DNA of 64,000 nucleotides from Kryptolebias marmoratus (lineage: Eukaryota; Chordata; Actinopteri; Cyprinodontiformes; Rivulidae), in NCBI RefSeq assembly GCF_001649575.2, contig NC_051431.1:24969655-25033654 (forward strand), read 5' to 3'. How positions within the stretch are numbered: position 1 is the first letter of the stretch; every line of letters starts with the position of its first letter. Below, piece by piece: positions 45,809 to 59,571 of this stretch. Made by a program: the position numbers and the translations under genes. The notes beneath the pieces are model-generated. The model ran no database searches and had not been told where the DNA came from. It worked only from the letters and a program-made list of their open reading frames with translations.

Positions 45809-48733
45809 ACAAACTAGAACTTGCAAACCTTCAGTTATTCAAGTCTAAGTTACTTAGTGTGACGTGAGCGGTGTCTGAGACTTAAATTATAAAATACTTT
45901 AACCCACAACGCCACCCAGGGATTTAACCCCGAGACTGTCAAACTTTCTAACCTTTACCAAAAAGGGCCGCTAGGTCAGGACAATAAAGAGAGGTGGATC
46001 ATTGGTCTAAAATTAATAATTTATTTGCACAAGAGTTAAAAATGTAAGCTTACAAAGGATTAAAATCTGGACATGATTATCAAATTATCTATTGCACACT
46101 AGCCCTTCGACATTCACTGGATACGTCAAAGCCAATTAAGAAATAACAGAAAAAAATATGTTAGTGCACAACAAACAATGTACTGCAACCAAACGAACAA
46201 AAGAAACAAACAAACAAAGCAATCAGTAAGCAAATTATACGTAAATTGACATGCAAAGGAAAAAACAGCATCAGCAAATAAACATGCAGTTAAATTACAA
46301 AAGACTCACCATAGGCAGGTTGAGCCCTTACCTAAATAAAATTAGATTATTAAGTGGGTAGTTCGTAATCCAAAGGGTAACGGCATAAAGCAGCAAACTG
46401 GGACAAAACAACGGCCCCTTCAGCAGGAGGTGGAGGCGGCCTCAACGCAGCTGCACACCTTGTGCTGCGCACCCGCTGATCCGGTGCGCACCCCTAAATG
46501 CCGCAGGAGGAAGGGAGGAGCCACCAAAATATACGGTCTGAGATCTAGAAGCAAAATTTTATGTTAGCCCTAGTACAAAGCTCAGAACGAGCTGGAAAAT
46601 AAAGCCACTTACCCCGGTGGAAACCACAAGCCCACGGCGCACGCCCAACCACACGCATTCCAGAGAGCAGGAGGAACCCACACAACCCAACTGCAATCCT
46701 GAACCCAAGACAGGCATGATTACAGAAACCAGTCTAGAAGTCAGGAACAACAAAAAGGAACCACAAAACTAACCTGAATACGACGATGGCAAGCACAGCA
46801 CCTGGCGAAGGCACCACCCAAAACGATTCACCACGGGAGCGCACAGCAAGCTGTCACCAGGAAGCCCAGCAAGACTATGTCTGAGTGCGCATAGCGCACA
46901 CCTGGCTTTAAAGGCGGAGTGGGTGCCATCCACCACTCACCTTAAAGGTAAATCTGCACCGACCTGCCACATTATACTAAAATACTTTTGGTTTTATTAT
47001 TTCTCCAAAGATACACTTATTATTTGATGGCGGAAGAACCCAAGTAGAGGTGCAAGCAGGTTCATCTGCCCGTCTATCCATCCATCCATCTCCAGCAGTA
47101 AACAGGTGAGAACCCTTGACAGGCCATGCATCCATCACAAGGCTGTTACAAATCCAAAAGTACTTAATAAAACATTTATGGGTTTTCAAAATTCCAAAGA
47201 CAAAACAACATTTTACAACCAAGCAGACAGAACAAGAACCCAACTCAAATTTTAGTAAGAAAAAGTAGAATATCTGACAACCTACACAGATACCCAGACA
47301 CTACATACATATAAAAGAGGCAAATGACAAAATGAGAAATAGGTGGAATGGATTCTCAATTCAGGTTTAGCATTAAAGGACCCACTCGCTTTCTGACCTC
47401 TGACCTATTGTCTTCTTTCAATAACTGTTCTCTCTGAAAAGTGATTCTGCCCTGACTGATTCTTGAAATCACCTTGGATAAGTGTTTACATTCAAAGCTT
47501 TAACACGCTCAGACATTTAATCAGTAGTGATAGGATGTTTATGCTTCTTTCTAAGACTCATAAAAACGTGGTTTATGCAAGACAAAAAATTTTCATATGA
47601 TTGTGAAATCTTTTGAAATGTAAAAAATGAACAGTGATGATTTTTATGTGCTTTTTTCCAATAAGAAATCAGTCAAATGTTTCAACAAATCTTTATTGAT
47701 GTTTTTTTTTGTTACAGGAGATTGTACTCCCATGCAAAAGAATCTTTGAACAGTTTGTCATTTGTCAGACATCAGAGTCCAGCCTTGTGAGGAGTCTCTG
47801 TGTCTGATTTGAATCCTTACCACTTCTAACTGCTGGAACAAGACTCAGTTCATGTGTGTCATCTTCCAGTGATGACTTTCCCTTCCTTTCACCTCATTGT
47901 TAATTTACCTCAGTTTAAAGCATATGTTTTTGTCTAGCTTGCTTTTGTGAAGACCAGCAGAGTAAAAGAAATACAAAAAGAGTTGAAGGACAACTTTTAG
48001 CAACTTTTTGAGAAGTCTATACTCTGACCTCTGACACCATCAGCTGATCATCTCAGACCTGCTTCAAACTCATCACTGTAGTCTCAGGTTACAAAATGCT
48101 GACCACTGACCTTCAGTGAATTTCGGCCTCAACCTTCCTCCTCGCTGTGGTCCAGTTAAGGTCTGACCAGTGTCTCCTGGAGCCCAAACAGTGATACCTG
48201 GCCCACAGCTTCTCATCCTGGTAAGACACCCCTCCTCTCCTTATCTGGTGATGAGGAAACAATGGTAGGTCTCATTATAATTCAGCTAATCCAAGTTGAT
48301 AAACAATCATTTCTAAATCTGAGTATTTTCTATTTATTTTAAACAATCCAACCCGTCTAGATTGCTGCATGTATAAACTTAAACATAAATCTTTGTCAAT
48401 TATTCTGTTCAAAAGATTATTGTGGTTTAGATAAACATATAATTAAAGCCTTCCTTCATAACATAAAAGGTTAATTGTTGCTTCAGAGTGATCTCTTTAT
48501 TAAACTGTTGTTAAATGAATATAACTGTTTAAATCTGATTAGGATATTTCAAAATAATTAGTTGGTGCAAAATTCTGATTATTTTTCCCAAATGTTGAGT
48601 GTTTATTGATGTTATTATTTTGTTTGTAATTTTTATTTAGATTTATTTATAATTTTTTAATAATATCCAAAAAGGCAAATTTGGTCTCTTTTACTGATAC
48701 TTCATTTTGGTTCAACATTCCCTGTAATCAGAG
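45809..48733. other. Unassigned; includes a GC-richer repeat-like block
   Basis: About 46380-46975 is GC-richer and has the texture of an LTR in minus orientation (start TGTGGCAGGTCGG at 46974, CCTTTAAAGCC near 46910), but no target duplication could be matched. A complement of the LINE tail (TCCATCCATCCATC) is at 47078-47092. The rest is featureless. Confidence 0.35.
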
Positions 48734-48738
48734 GATTT

Positions 48739-49193
48739 TGTTAGGATCTGGGGTTTTGTATTTAGTTTGTTTTCATGTTTCAGTTTGAGTTTATTGTTTA
48801 TTTTCTCAGTTATTTTGTTCCTTGTGTCTTTGTTCCTTGTGCCTCAGCCATCATTCACTTCTCCTCAGTCCATCTCTCGTTCTCCTGCCACGCCCTTCTC
48901 CACCTGCCTGCAATCGTCATCGTCATCACTTACCTGTGCCCACTTACATTGTTACCCTCTGTGTTCAAAATCCGGTCACCCGGTACCTCGCTGCTGGTTC
49001 ATTGTCGTATTCTTGCCTCCTCGATGTGCTGTCTTGCTGGTTGTTCGTGCCTCGTACCCACATGCTCTGATGTTCTGTCAGGTCTTCGTTTCGTTTCGTT
49101 TCGTCTCGTCTCGCCTCAGGTCTGTTTATGACTGTTTAGGTTAGTTAGTGTTTTTGTATTTAGTTTATGTTTTGCTGCCCCGTCAGCATGACA
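48739..49193 (+). mobile_element. Solo LTR (455 bp)
   Basis: TGTTAGGATC...GCATGACA is flanked by the 5-bp repeat GATTT (48734-48738, 49194-49198). It belongs to the family of the LTRs at 933-1164 and 53592-54043 by CCACGCCCTTCTCCACC and ACCTGTGCCCACTT. A (TTTCG)n run lies at 49085-49115. The frames at 48767-49144 are incidental. Confidence 0.85.
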
Positions 49194-49198
49194 GATTT

Positions 49199-49681
49199 GA
49201 CCCTCAGCTATTCAGATCTGATGAGCAATAAGAGTGAATAAATTAAGTGATCTAAATATTATTGATGGATAAAGTCCATCTGGTGCCCCTTTTAACACAA
49301 GAATAAACAGGAGCAAGGTGATGTAAAAGTGTTTCTCCCTTCTGTCTATGTTCTTCTTGTTACACAGGTGTAAAAAAAAGAAGTAAAACTGAAAAACATA
49401 AAAAAGCAGAACATGGTCTTTCAGAATAACACAGGAAATGAACTTCTACTTTGATATGTGCTGAACCTTTTTTTTTTTTTTGCCATGAGATGATTTTTGT
49501 TGTGATATGGCTTTATGTAAAATTGAACTGAAACACTGAACTAAAAACAAGTAACAAATATAAACTCCACTCACCCTGGAAACCTGCACTAACAAAATAG
49601 CAAAATGTGACAATACAAATCATAAACTCAAAAGTCCTAAAAATGGAACAAAACTGAGCTCAGAACCATATTATATAACAT
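49199..49681. other. No recognisable gene or repeat
   Basis: Nothing identified. Confidence 0.45.
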
Positions 49682-50588
49682 CAAGGTTCTCAAATCATGG
49701 TAAAAGTAACCACTATCTGTTAACAAATTAAATAGCAAGCTAATTAACCTTAAGCTAAAAAGCAGAAACAGACAAAAAGATGAGAAGTTCAAGAAAAATA
49801 TGATTTTGGCTCCAAATGGTTTGAGAACTCCTGTAGAAACTGAAGTGGATTACAATTAACTGGTGTGCTAGTGGCTATATGGCTAGGGGAATTTATAGGA
49901 CCTGCGAGAAACAAAAGGTGTAAAACAGCAAGCAAATCTGATTCAATTTATCTCAAATTTGTATTTATTTGTTGTGGTGTAGAAAAAAAGCTAAGACCTG
50001 TTGTGGCAGCAACATCATTTTCAGGCACTGTTAGATGAAATCACTCAAACAGGTTTATTTATATATTGTGCACAAAATATAGAGAGCATTAAAGACAATC
50101 AACAATCAATATCAGAGTCCCAGGTCTGAACAGGGAAGCTCTGAATCAACACAGGAGCTTTTATTAAAGATATTGAAATACTGGACCAGAAGGAGGAGTT
50201 AGGGAAAGGCAATTCAGTCTGGTTTCCAGGAGGAGAAAAAAAGTGTTTCTCCCTTCTCCCTTCAAGTTAATTCTGTGAGAACCCATGGAACTTGGAATAG
50301 AAGTCATAACATAATCAGGACTTCTCAACAACAGGTGTTACCCTATAATAAATTCTGCCATTACAGACCACAGTGGGTGCGGTAATATTCTCAATGAAGA
50401 GCCATAACATCTTAAGCTGCAGCCTTTAACTAGGATTAGATGTTTGGCCAATTTGCTCATTTGTTAGATATACATATAAGCTTCTAAGCATCCTCAACAT
50501 GTTTTGTTGTCTGTCATAATAGAAATACTTGGAGAATTTAGGATTTTCTAGGTTGATACTCAAAATACCAAAATTTGAGAACCACTTA
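49682..50588 (+). mobile_element. hAT-type non-autonomous element
   Basis: The left end CAAGGTTCTCAAATCATGGT and the right end TTTGAGAACCACTTA are inverted forms of the fish hAT terminus (GTGGTTCTCAAA). The interior aligns with 22645-23040. A convincing 8-bp duplication could not be fixed because the end bases have changed. There is no transposase frame. Confidence 0.5.
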
Positions 50589-53218
50589 TAAAAACTGTAC
50601 CTCATCTCTATAAACTGTATGGGTCATCTATAAGTCATGTATGGTGACGTCAAAGTCTCCTCAAACTTGGTTTGAACTAAAGTAATTATGACATTTAGAT
50701 CTTACATTGTTAACAAAATGCACTCATAGCAGCTATGACTGTTACAATTATTTTCATTTTGGTATAGATACTGGCAGTTCAATGTGATCCAACTCTGTAC
50801 TGACTGGGATCAATCTTATTTTAGCATAATCAAAACACTAGCAGAAAATGGCTTTCTGCAACATGCTTAAAGATTAAAAAAACACACGCACTGATTGACA
50901 CATCCTTGTTCATTTTCAACTAGAGGCTAAATGTAGAATCGGCAAGCTGTGCTGTTGTAGACACATTGGACAAAATTTCACATTTATTACAAAGAAGTAA
51001 TGTCAATCATTTCACTGACATGTACAAAAGTAATCAAAAGATTTAGAAAAGTGTATCACAGTTTTTTTAAGAATCCAGTGTGTTAGCAGCTTTGGACTCT
51101 GGAATACAAATCAGTGTATTAGAACTTGCTACGCTAGAAAGCTTTGCGTTGTTAATTGTTTCAAGCACTGATATGTATTTGTATGTAAAATATAATACAA
51201 ATATATAAATATAAAGACAAAGAAAACAATCATAAGCAAGCCATCATTTTAAGAAACACATTCCTTGTCTAAGTGATTGTACTAACTAAAAATTCTGCCA
51301 TGGCAACCATACACACAAATTAAATGAAGGTAGTAGAAGCCTTGTATGTAAACAGGACATATGTATTTAACATATACTTGCATGTTTGTTTGTTTGTTTG
51401 TTTTTTCATCCTGTACATGTGTTTATTATGAGCTTCTATCATAAATGGGTTAAATCATGCAGGACCCCTAGTTCATTCTGTGCTTGAAGGAGCAACGTGA
51501 AAGCTGACTCAAGTGGATGCAGAAGTTCTCAAATGTGGATTTTTCTTTTTTGATGGCAGAGAAAATATTTACTTTTGTAGTACTCTGTAATGGGATTGAA
51601 AAATTTGCAAGGCTTTGAGCAGATGACAACTTGTGGCCCACTTCCTGCCAGCGAGGCGAGGCAAAACGGGGCCAGAAGGCACTCTCACAGCTTCAGACCT
51701 CTGCATGATGTAGGCAGCATCAAAGCAGCGCCGCCGACACTTCCTCAGAGAGAGCCGGGGGGAACCACCAGGGGGATGACGGTCTATCTCGCTCTGCCTT
51801 TCCCGTCCTCTCATTCTTCCCCTCATCCCCACACCTCCCCTTCCTCCTGCTCCAGCGCGAGCCAGCTGTCAGTGGGAGTATGCTGTGGCACTGCACTTTG
51901 TCACACACACTAACTGGAGAGCGAGGCCGGAGAGGGGAGGATAGAGAGATCCGAATGTGGTGACAGTGGACTGATTAGACAATGTATAGAGCTGAGGAGA
52001 AAACATCAGGAGAAACAACAGCAGGGTGCGGGAGCAGATACGGGATGAAAGATGGGACAAATAGAAACATAGGAGGGTGATTGCTTGAGACAAAATGACC
52101 GAGGAGTTGAGGGACAGATAAGAAAAAAGGGAAGGCGCTGGAAGATTGCCCAAAGGCACAAGATGGAAAATGGAGGTTAGGAAAATAGTAACAGGAAACA
52201 GAATGACAGAAACAACATCCAGGAGATGTCTGGCTTGATTGCTCTGCAAGGTATAACGTAATCCTTGTGAAGTAAAACTAACTTATTTTATTTTACTATC
52301 ACATTAAAACTGGCTCATAAAAACTGCACATATTCACTAAGGCGTCCACTTCCCTCTATGATTATATTCCAAATAACAGCACAATGGACCATTAGTTTCA
52401 GCAATGAAGACAATGGTGTTTCTATTCTCTCCATGTGTTCAGTAAATGATCAAATTAAGATGCATGAGTGTGCTTTTCTATCTGTCACACTTGCTGTGCA
52501 CAGAGGGATCTCTGACCTGACTTCTTAAAGAAAGCTGGGTGTCTGTGGCACACTGTTTCTGAGTGTGCTGTCCAATGCTAAAACATACATGTGAAAACTG
52601 ACTTGGAAAGAATATTTTGGTTATTTTGAAGTGGTCCTTTGTGAAATGCTATGAAGAAATATTGTCTTATTAGCTGTAGAAAACTATTTTAAAAGGCCTC
52701 AGTAAGGGGAAAAAAAGAGTTTAAGTTGACAGGACTGACAAGCCAAAGTACAGCTCAAACGCAGCCAAGACTAAAGAGAATTGTGCAAGTTTACCACAGC
52801 TCCATTCTCTAAAATTTCATTATGGTTTATTCTGTTTCATAGACTTTTACACTATCATAAATTTCTTAATTTAAAGTGTTTGGGCATAAAATAGCAGCAG
52901 CTAGATGTAGCACTTCCAGTGCAGCCTGGGGTCAACTTTGGCAGGAATTTCATATTTATCCTGCCAAAAGAACCATAGAATGTGAAATTGATGCCAATGT
53001 TAAATAATATTGTTTTTTTATCAATAGCAATGAAATTATGAAGTGGGAATGCTCAGTTTGTATTAGAAGCTAATAATAACTTGTGCAAATTTGTTTACTA
53101 ACATGGCTTGTGCCAATTGTCACTACACAGTGATTTCAGTAGTAGAGATTTCTGCCAGAATTAACTCTAGGCTGCACCAGGAATGTTGCACCTCTTGGTT
53201 GCCGCTATTTGTGTTTGC
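50589..53218. other. Unassigned; includes a GC-rich block
   Basis: 51640-51960 is GC-rich with several CpGs, and 51910-52200 is purine-rich on the + strand. Short frames on both strands show no domain. A promoter or first exon is possible but not supported. Elsewhere nothing is identified. Confidence 0.35.
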
Positions 53219-53591
53219 AGAAGAAGAGGTATGCACTTGAAAGACGAGGGATGAAAGTCAGTCATAGCAAGTCAGAGTACCTGTGTGTAAATGAGAGGAG
53301 GCAGGAGGAACAGCGAGGCTACAAAGAGGTCAGAGGTCACAAAGATGGAGGACTTCAAGGACTTAGGGTCGACTGTCCAGGAAAACAGGGAGTGTGGTAA
53401 AGAGGTGAAGAAGAGTTCAGGCAGGATGGAGTGGATGGAGAAAGGTTTCAGGAATGATTTGTGACAAAAGGATGGCAGCAAAGGTCGAAGGAAAGGCTTA
53501 CAAGACAGTGGTGAGAGCAGCCATGTTGTTTGGTTTGGAGACAGTGGGACAGACAAAAAGACAGGAGACAGAACAGGAAGTGGCAGAGCTG
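53219..53591 (+). pseudogene. RTE LINE RT C-terminal fragment (before LTR insertion)
   Basis: RYALERRGMKVSHSKSEYLC and VNERRQEE begin the fragment, then frameshifted EDFKDLGSTVQE, KRMAAKVEGKAYKTVVRAAM and LFGLETVG. This is the C-terminal part of an RTE reverse transcriptase, truncated at its 5' end. The sequence GCAGAGCTG continues across the LTR at 54044 once the target duplication is removed. Confidence 0.8.
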
Positions 53592-54043
53592 TGTCAGGTT
53601 TTGTTTTGACGGTGTGTTTCTTTTTGTATTTAGTGTTTTTGTTTCTGGTTTCTTTTGGTTTTGGTTTATTGTCTTTGTTGTTTTCCTGTTTGTTGCCCAT
53701 TTGTCATCATCCACTTGTTCTTAGTCAGCATTTGTTTACCTGCCACGCCCATCTCCACCTTCCCGCAATTGTAATCACTCATCTGTGCCCACTTCCCATA
53801 ATTATCCTCTGTCTTTAAAACCCGGCCACCTCCTCCACTTACTAGCTGGTTCATTGCTCCTGTTTGCTTGTTGCTCACGCTCTCTGTCTATCTCCATGCT
53901 TTGCCTTGCCTTGCCTTTTTGTTTTGCTTATATTTTGTATTTTTGCTGCAATGTCAGCTTTTTGTTTTCTTGTTCTTTTGTTTAATTTTTTTTTATAATG
54001 AGTCTGCGCTCTGGGTTCATCTCGTTCTCCACCGATCCTGACA
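53592..54043 (+). mobile_element. Solo LTR (452 bp) inside the RTE fragment
   Basis: The ends TGTCAGG and CCTGACA are perfect inverted repeats. The flanks are AGCTG (53587-53591) and ACCTG (54044-54048), a 5-bp duplication with one substitution. The wording CCACGCCCATCTCCACCTTC and CATCTGTGCCCACTTCCCAT shows it is the family of 48739-49193 and 933-1164. Confidence 0.85.
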
Positions 54044-54385
54044 ACCTGAAGATGTTGAGGTTCTCCTTGGGAGGGACGAGGATGGACAGGATTAGGAATG
54101 AGGTCATCAGAGGTCCAGCACAGGTTGAACGATTGGGAGATAAAGTTAGAGAGGTCAGACTGAGATAGTTTGGACATGTGCAGAGGAGGGACAGTGGGTA
54201 TATTGGAAGAAGGATGTTAGCTGCCAGGAAAAAGACAAAGAGGAGATGTATGGATGCAGTTAGAGAGGACATGGAGGGAGTTGGAGTGAGGACAGAGGAC
54301 ACAGAAGACAGAGTTAGATGGAGGAGGACGACTCACTGTGGAGACACCTGAAAAGGGAACAGCCAAAGGAAAAAGAAGATAACCA
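54044..54385 (+). pseudogene. RTE LINE 3' end (after LTR insertion)
   Basis: Frames encode LKMLRFSLGGTRMDRIRNEV-like sequence, GRLGDKVREVRLR, FGHVQRRDSGYIGRRML and AARKKTKRRCMDAVREDMEG, the end of RTE proteins. A short 3' end follows (GGGAACAGCCAAAGGAAAAA). A stop replaces Trp before FGHV. Confidence 0.8.
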
Positions 54386-57300
54386 AAGATTTCTATGTAA
54401 ATATCTGTTTGTTGAGAAACTGAGGGTGATGCAACAGTTTATTACACAGTGTTTGCATGAACTACCATGACACATTTGAAACTGGAGCTGTTGTAGGGTA
54501 CTACCACTCTACTTTAGTCTTAAGTATGCCACTAGCTCATCAGTGACAAACTGGTGTCATTCAAGGAGTTATATACAACAAGTAGGATGTTATTTTTTCA
54601 CACCTTTCACACAGAACATCACATTAATAATATCCCTTTGTGTGCCATCTTCATGCCTTTTTAAAACAAATACAGCAGTAATAACAGAAGAACCAACAGA
54701 ATTACACACAAATAACGTCAGAACCTCAATCATTTTTCCTATTTTGTTTTTTCTACTTGTACAGTTTTTTGTGTTCTATGTTGCTGCCGTGATGTCTACA
54801 ACTGAAATATCCTTTAGGTACCTCAAATTTGAAATAAATCAGCTATTGCTAACTAACTCTGCCTAGTGACAAAAGCTGCTGTGTTTCACGGTGCTGAATG
54901 TCACCCTGTGGCAGGGCACCTCATTAGCACCCACTGTGCTCTGCAGCAGAGCACCATCAATGGATGTGAAGTGAGACCTGAGCAGCTTTGAGATTCTGCT
55001 CAAAAACCACAAGTCAATACAAAACAAAACTGTCACAGCTCCTAAATTTTATATTCAGACATTTCCCTCTGTGTTGCTCCTAATTTCAAAAGCTGCAGGT
55101 TTTAGTGACTCTTGTCATTGCTGGACTTAATGAACCCGGTGGCCAGACCTCGGTGAGATGTTAAAGTTAAATAACATCACATCTTCTCTGGACCTTTTTG
55201 TCCTGCATTTTACCAAGTTGGGGAAGAACAAATTGACAGCTTACACATTGAATATTTATGACAACACTGTGCCATCAGTTTTAGAAAGATATTCTCATCT
55301 TCTTATTATTGTTTCTATCATTGTTTATCAGCCCACACAGTGAACGGTTGCCAGTCATGTAAAAAATGTTTTTCAGGAGACAAACAGAGCTGAACAATAA
55401 ACTATAAAGTAGGTTTGATTGCTTTGCAGAGAGAGTTTCCTCTGGACTCTGAGTGGGCAGGTGGACACTGTTATATTACATTAGTGTTATAGCTTCCAAT
55501 TCACTATTCCCAGGGTGGTGGATAAGGCAGCCTCGTGGTCCTAATGTGTGTCAATAATAAAAAAAAAGGATCAAAGACCCGGAGAGCAGAAACACGATTC
55601 TAACAGACTAGGCCATTTGCAGTAGGTTGTAATTTTGAAAATAGTAATTTGCCTGATGCAGCTCAGTAACTCATACAGGAACTTGATAAATTAAGTAAGT
55701 TGCTTGCTCTGGTGTGGCACAAGATAACCTGATTAAAATGAGTTAATTTAGTCACAGTTTTTTCCTTTTATTTTTACTAAATTATAGAATTCAGAGGACA
55801 TACATGGTCCCACTGCAGATGCTTGAATACAAGTGTGTCTTTACAAGTTTTTAAGCTGCATAAAATAAACTTGATGGAAACTATACTAAAAACACGTCTT
55901 TATTAGGCCCCCTTCATGCTCTCCATACACAAACTATTACACTGTAGCTGCACTACTCTCAGTTTGTCTATCACATAAAATCCCAGTAAATTACTTTGAA
56001 GTTTGTGACTGTAATGTAAGAAACTGTGGAAAAGGTCCAAGGGATACGAATACTTTTTCGAAGCACTGTTGTTCACTTGCCTGTGAAAAACAGACCAAAT
56101 TTATTTTCATCAGTGGTGAGTGTGAATCAGATCTCACCAGTCTCATCTGTTTGTGTTATTTTTTTTCCTCTCCCTCAAGATAAAAAGGCAATATTTCCCC
56201 CTGTCTCCCAGAATAATTCTAAACCAGTAGAGATAGCTAAAAATGAGGAAAAAAAGAGAAAAGTTCCTTTTGAGATAGGGCTGTGAGAAAAATTGAAAGT
56301 TTTAATAATCCCAGTGCCTGGCTGAGGCATCAGCTTGCACACAAACATATCAACACACTCTTTACAGAAAGAAATTGAAGAATGACACAAAGACATTTAC
56401 ATTTTACTCCTTTTAATCATGGAAAACAATGTTTTGCATGTCAATAGACTCATCAGGGCTTTTAAATTTCACTATATTTCATAAAGTTGCAACAACGTTT
56501 TGATTTAAGAAGCAGTTAAACACTTTAATGACAAGACATTTGGCAGGAAAATACCAAAAGTGTTTATGGTCATGTTTATCAGTTTAATTTTGCTCTTGTG
56601 TCATAGATAAATTGCATTAAGGCAGCTCAAAACTCTCCAATCTCTTTTATTAAGTTTTTATGGATGGCATTAATAACATTTAATGGGCTAAATGCAAAGA
56701 CAGTTTCTAAAGATTTGTGCTGGACCATTTTCATTTTACAGTACGTTAAACTTTTGCTGTAAAATATTTCAGTTGGCAATAACCTACCTTTTATTCCATT
56801 GCATTTATTTGAAAACTTTTGTTCCCTGTTAATTTTAAGAAGACTTTACACAATGGATCATATTGCACATTTTTATTAAAACTAGGACTGTCCCGAGTAC
56901 TGCCCAAGGCTTTTTTCATTAACCGGTATCAGGGAGGCTGACACGCTCAGCTCCTAACCTGATACTGTCTATAGTAGCAATAGTAGTTGTGGAAATGAGA
57001 TAGTACTATTACTACTATAGTAGCAAGTCTGGACTGGGACAAAAGACGTATTGTAATAATTAGATATTGATACAATGTTAAAGACAAAAATCTTTTTTTT
57101 CCCATATACACATAGAAAAGGATTCTGAAGACACTAAAGTAGAAAGCACTGTTGTATCAGTCATTGATATTAAATATGAAGTTTGTAAGAAAATGTCCTG
57201 AAAAGTGTTTTCCAAATACTGTCAAAGGTACCTGACCTTGTTGTATTCTCACAATCTTTAATTATGATTATACTAAATAAGTTTAGTTTTTTTTTAATTT

Positions 57301-57809
57301 ATTAGCCAAAAGTAGCTTAAATAATACTCTGTGTAGTGGTTTCAGTTAACCACAAAATATTTCTGTGTTCAGCATCTTTCCCTGCAGAAAACAAACAAAC
57401 AGAAATTTAGTCTTCAGGACTGAATTACAGTTTGAGTTGTCCTATTGACAGAAAAAGAAAAATCCTCCTGCTCCTTACTGTCTCTCTTTTTCTCTAGTTT
57501 CTTTTTTTTCTACATGTTGTTCAGATTGTTCAATTTCTACACCAAGCATTTTAACTATATAAAAGTTTTAGTCTCATCTTTTCATCTAGAGATTTTTTTT
57601 ATATTATTTTTAATAATGTTACAGATTTTTAATGGTTGTGAGCTATAATTTTAATTTTTTTTTCTTTTTTTTGTATCTTACATTGTCAATAAGTTCATCC
57701 AAGCAATGCAATAGGCATTGTTTTTAGTTGATAATAGGTCACACAACTTGTGAAACTTGCCAAAGTGACACTTCTGTTTAGTTGAAGCAGAGAAAAACTG
57801 AACACACAC

Positions 57810-57850
<41 letters not shown>

Positions 57851-59570
57851 TTTTCAAAGTTAAGTTTTATTTAAGGCTATTAATTGTGAATCTGTGTGGT
57901 CAGGAGATACAGAGCATTTCAGAAATTACATTGTAGCAGCTTATTTTGCACATCACTTAGGTCCCTATAGAAACTTTAACAAAAACAGAGCTGTTGTACC
58001 ATTATTCATAGGTCTGTCTTCCTTTATCTAGGTCATGATGGTGTCAAACTGATTGTGTGCTGAAATGGTTAAAACCGAGACCAAAAAAAGATTTGGAAAG
58101 TCATTTTCGTTACCTAATGGCATGACATGGGTATTTCAGCCTTTTTGTTAGACTGTGAGGCTGAAGAAAAAAATATAAAGAGAGAAAGAGCAATATCCAT
58201 TTAAAAAAGAATATCCGAAGTGGTGCAGTAGTGCCTGAAAAATGACTGCTAGATGGACCAGGCAGCAGCTAAAATAAGAAGCATTTCCAACACTGCAGCA
58301 CAATGTGGTACTAACCTAACACAATTCATTTTCCAGAACAAGCTTAAAACACGGCCAATGGTTTTGGCCTTCTCTCGATTTCTTACTAAGAACAATGGCT
58401 GACACCATACAATATTTTGTCTAATTTGAGTAAAAATTTTAAGTAAAGATTTGACAAGTTTCAGGCCATTTATTTGAGTAAAATCTAAAATCTAATTTGT
58501 GAAATCAAAGTACTCCAGGTTACTACATAGAGTATTTGTTTTTAATAAAATCCAACCAGAATTAGGAATTAAAGTATGTATATTTTTATACAGCAGTATA
58601 TGGGTTCTTAACCATTTAGTCTTATTTCAAACAATTCAAAAACCACAAAACCTTGCAGTACTGAATCATATATAGCTTTTTATTTATTTTTTTATTTATT
58701 TATTGGAGTATTGGACAATAGTTTAAATCACCAAACAGACTATTGTCAGATAATCTGTATAATTGAAAATATGACTCATAACTCCAGTCTGTAAATCATG
58801 ACAAAAATGCCAGAGGAGGATAAAAAGTTAATTCATGATATTACGATTAAAAGGTCAGCTTGTAAAAAAACAAACAATAATCTGTTTAGGCTGTGTGCTG
58901 ACAATATGCCTCCTGGATGACATAAAGAGTCAGTTTAATTTGGATTTGTAAAAGAAATAAAAAAGACAATTGTTTGGAATGAATCATGTCTACCACACTC
59001 ATAGAAAGTTCATGGACATATTCTGAGAGCACCAGCTCATGGTTGTGTGAGTCACGCTCAAAACACAGAAAAGATCAATCTCATCCCTGAAACTAGTGTT
59101 TAAATATTGCTTAATCCAGCTAAATGTAGACATCAGTGTAATGTCTCAGTCTGCATTTTGATTTCTTCTAAATGTTCACTTTTAGATTAAATTTAGACAG
59201 TTTTAGTGCATAATTTGACTTTTTAGATGCTGTTTAAACACCAAGATGTATTAGAGATATTGGTACAGTCTTGCTGAGCCGTCATTCCCCTTCTAATTTA
59301 CTTAGGTCATTGTGGCAGGCATGTAATAAAAGCTGTGCTTTCAAAAGACTTCTTTATTTTTACTTGCAGTCATCATGTTGTTGTCAGTAGTCTGTTTCAG
59401 CATAATCCATCAAATGAGGAGATAGTCACAGATGCAGCCTATTTACTTTTTTTCTGAGCTGCTCTTGAATGTCTTTATTTTCACCTGTTTCCTCAGCCAC
59501 GTCGCCTGTCGCTGGCCTCCCCATCACAGTGCTCCAGACTGAAGTTCTGTCTTCTGTACCTGAGGGTTTG
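54386..59570. other. No recognisable gene
   Basis: Long AT-rich stretch; a (TA)n tract lies at 57812-57849. The frames at 54543-54866 and 56026-56286 show no domain. Confidence 0.45.
57812..57849. repeat. (TA)n microsatellite
   Basis: About 19 TA units. Confidence 0.95.
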
Positions 59571-59571
59571 T

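Noticed and set aside
46974..46983. Possible target duplication (ATTATA / AAAATACTTT near 45886 and 46975) for the GC-richer block
   Set aside because: The shared words do not abut TG...CA ends, and AT-rich matches of this length arise by chance.
48767..49144. Overlapping + strand frames of 82-125 codons
   Set aside because: Contained within the solo LTR at 48739-49193.
51569..52249. Frames of 62-126 codons on both strands
   Set aside because: Compositionally biased GC-rich and purine-rich region; no recognisable domain, start context or partner exon.
53272..53878. Several frames on both strands of 60-142 codons
   Set aside because: Span the RTE fragment and the solo LTR; none matches a protein family.
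54543..54866. 107-codon + frame with a hydrophobic segment
   Set aside because: AT-rich chance frame; hydrophobicity is expected from T-rich codons.
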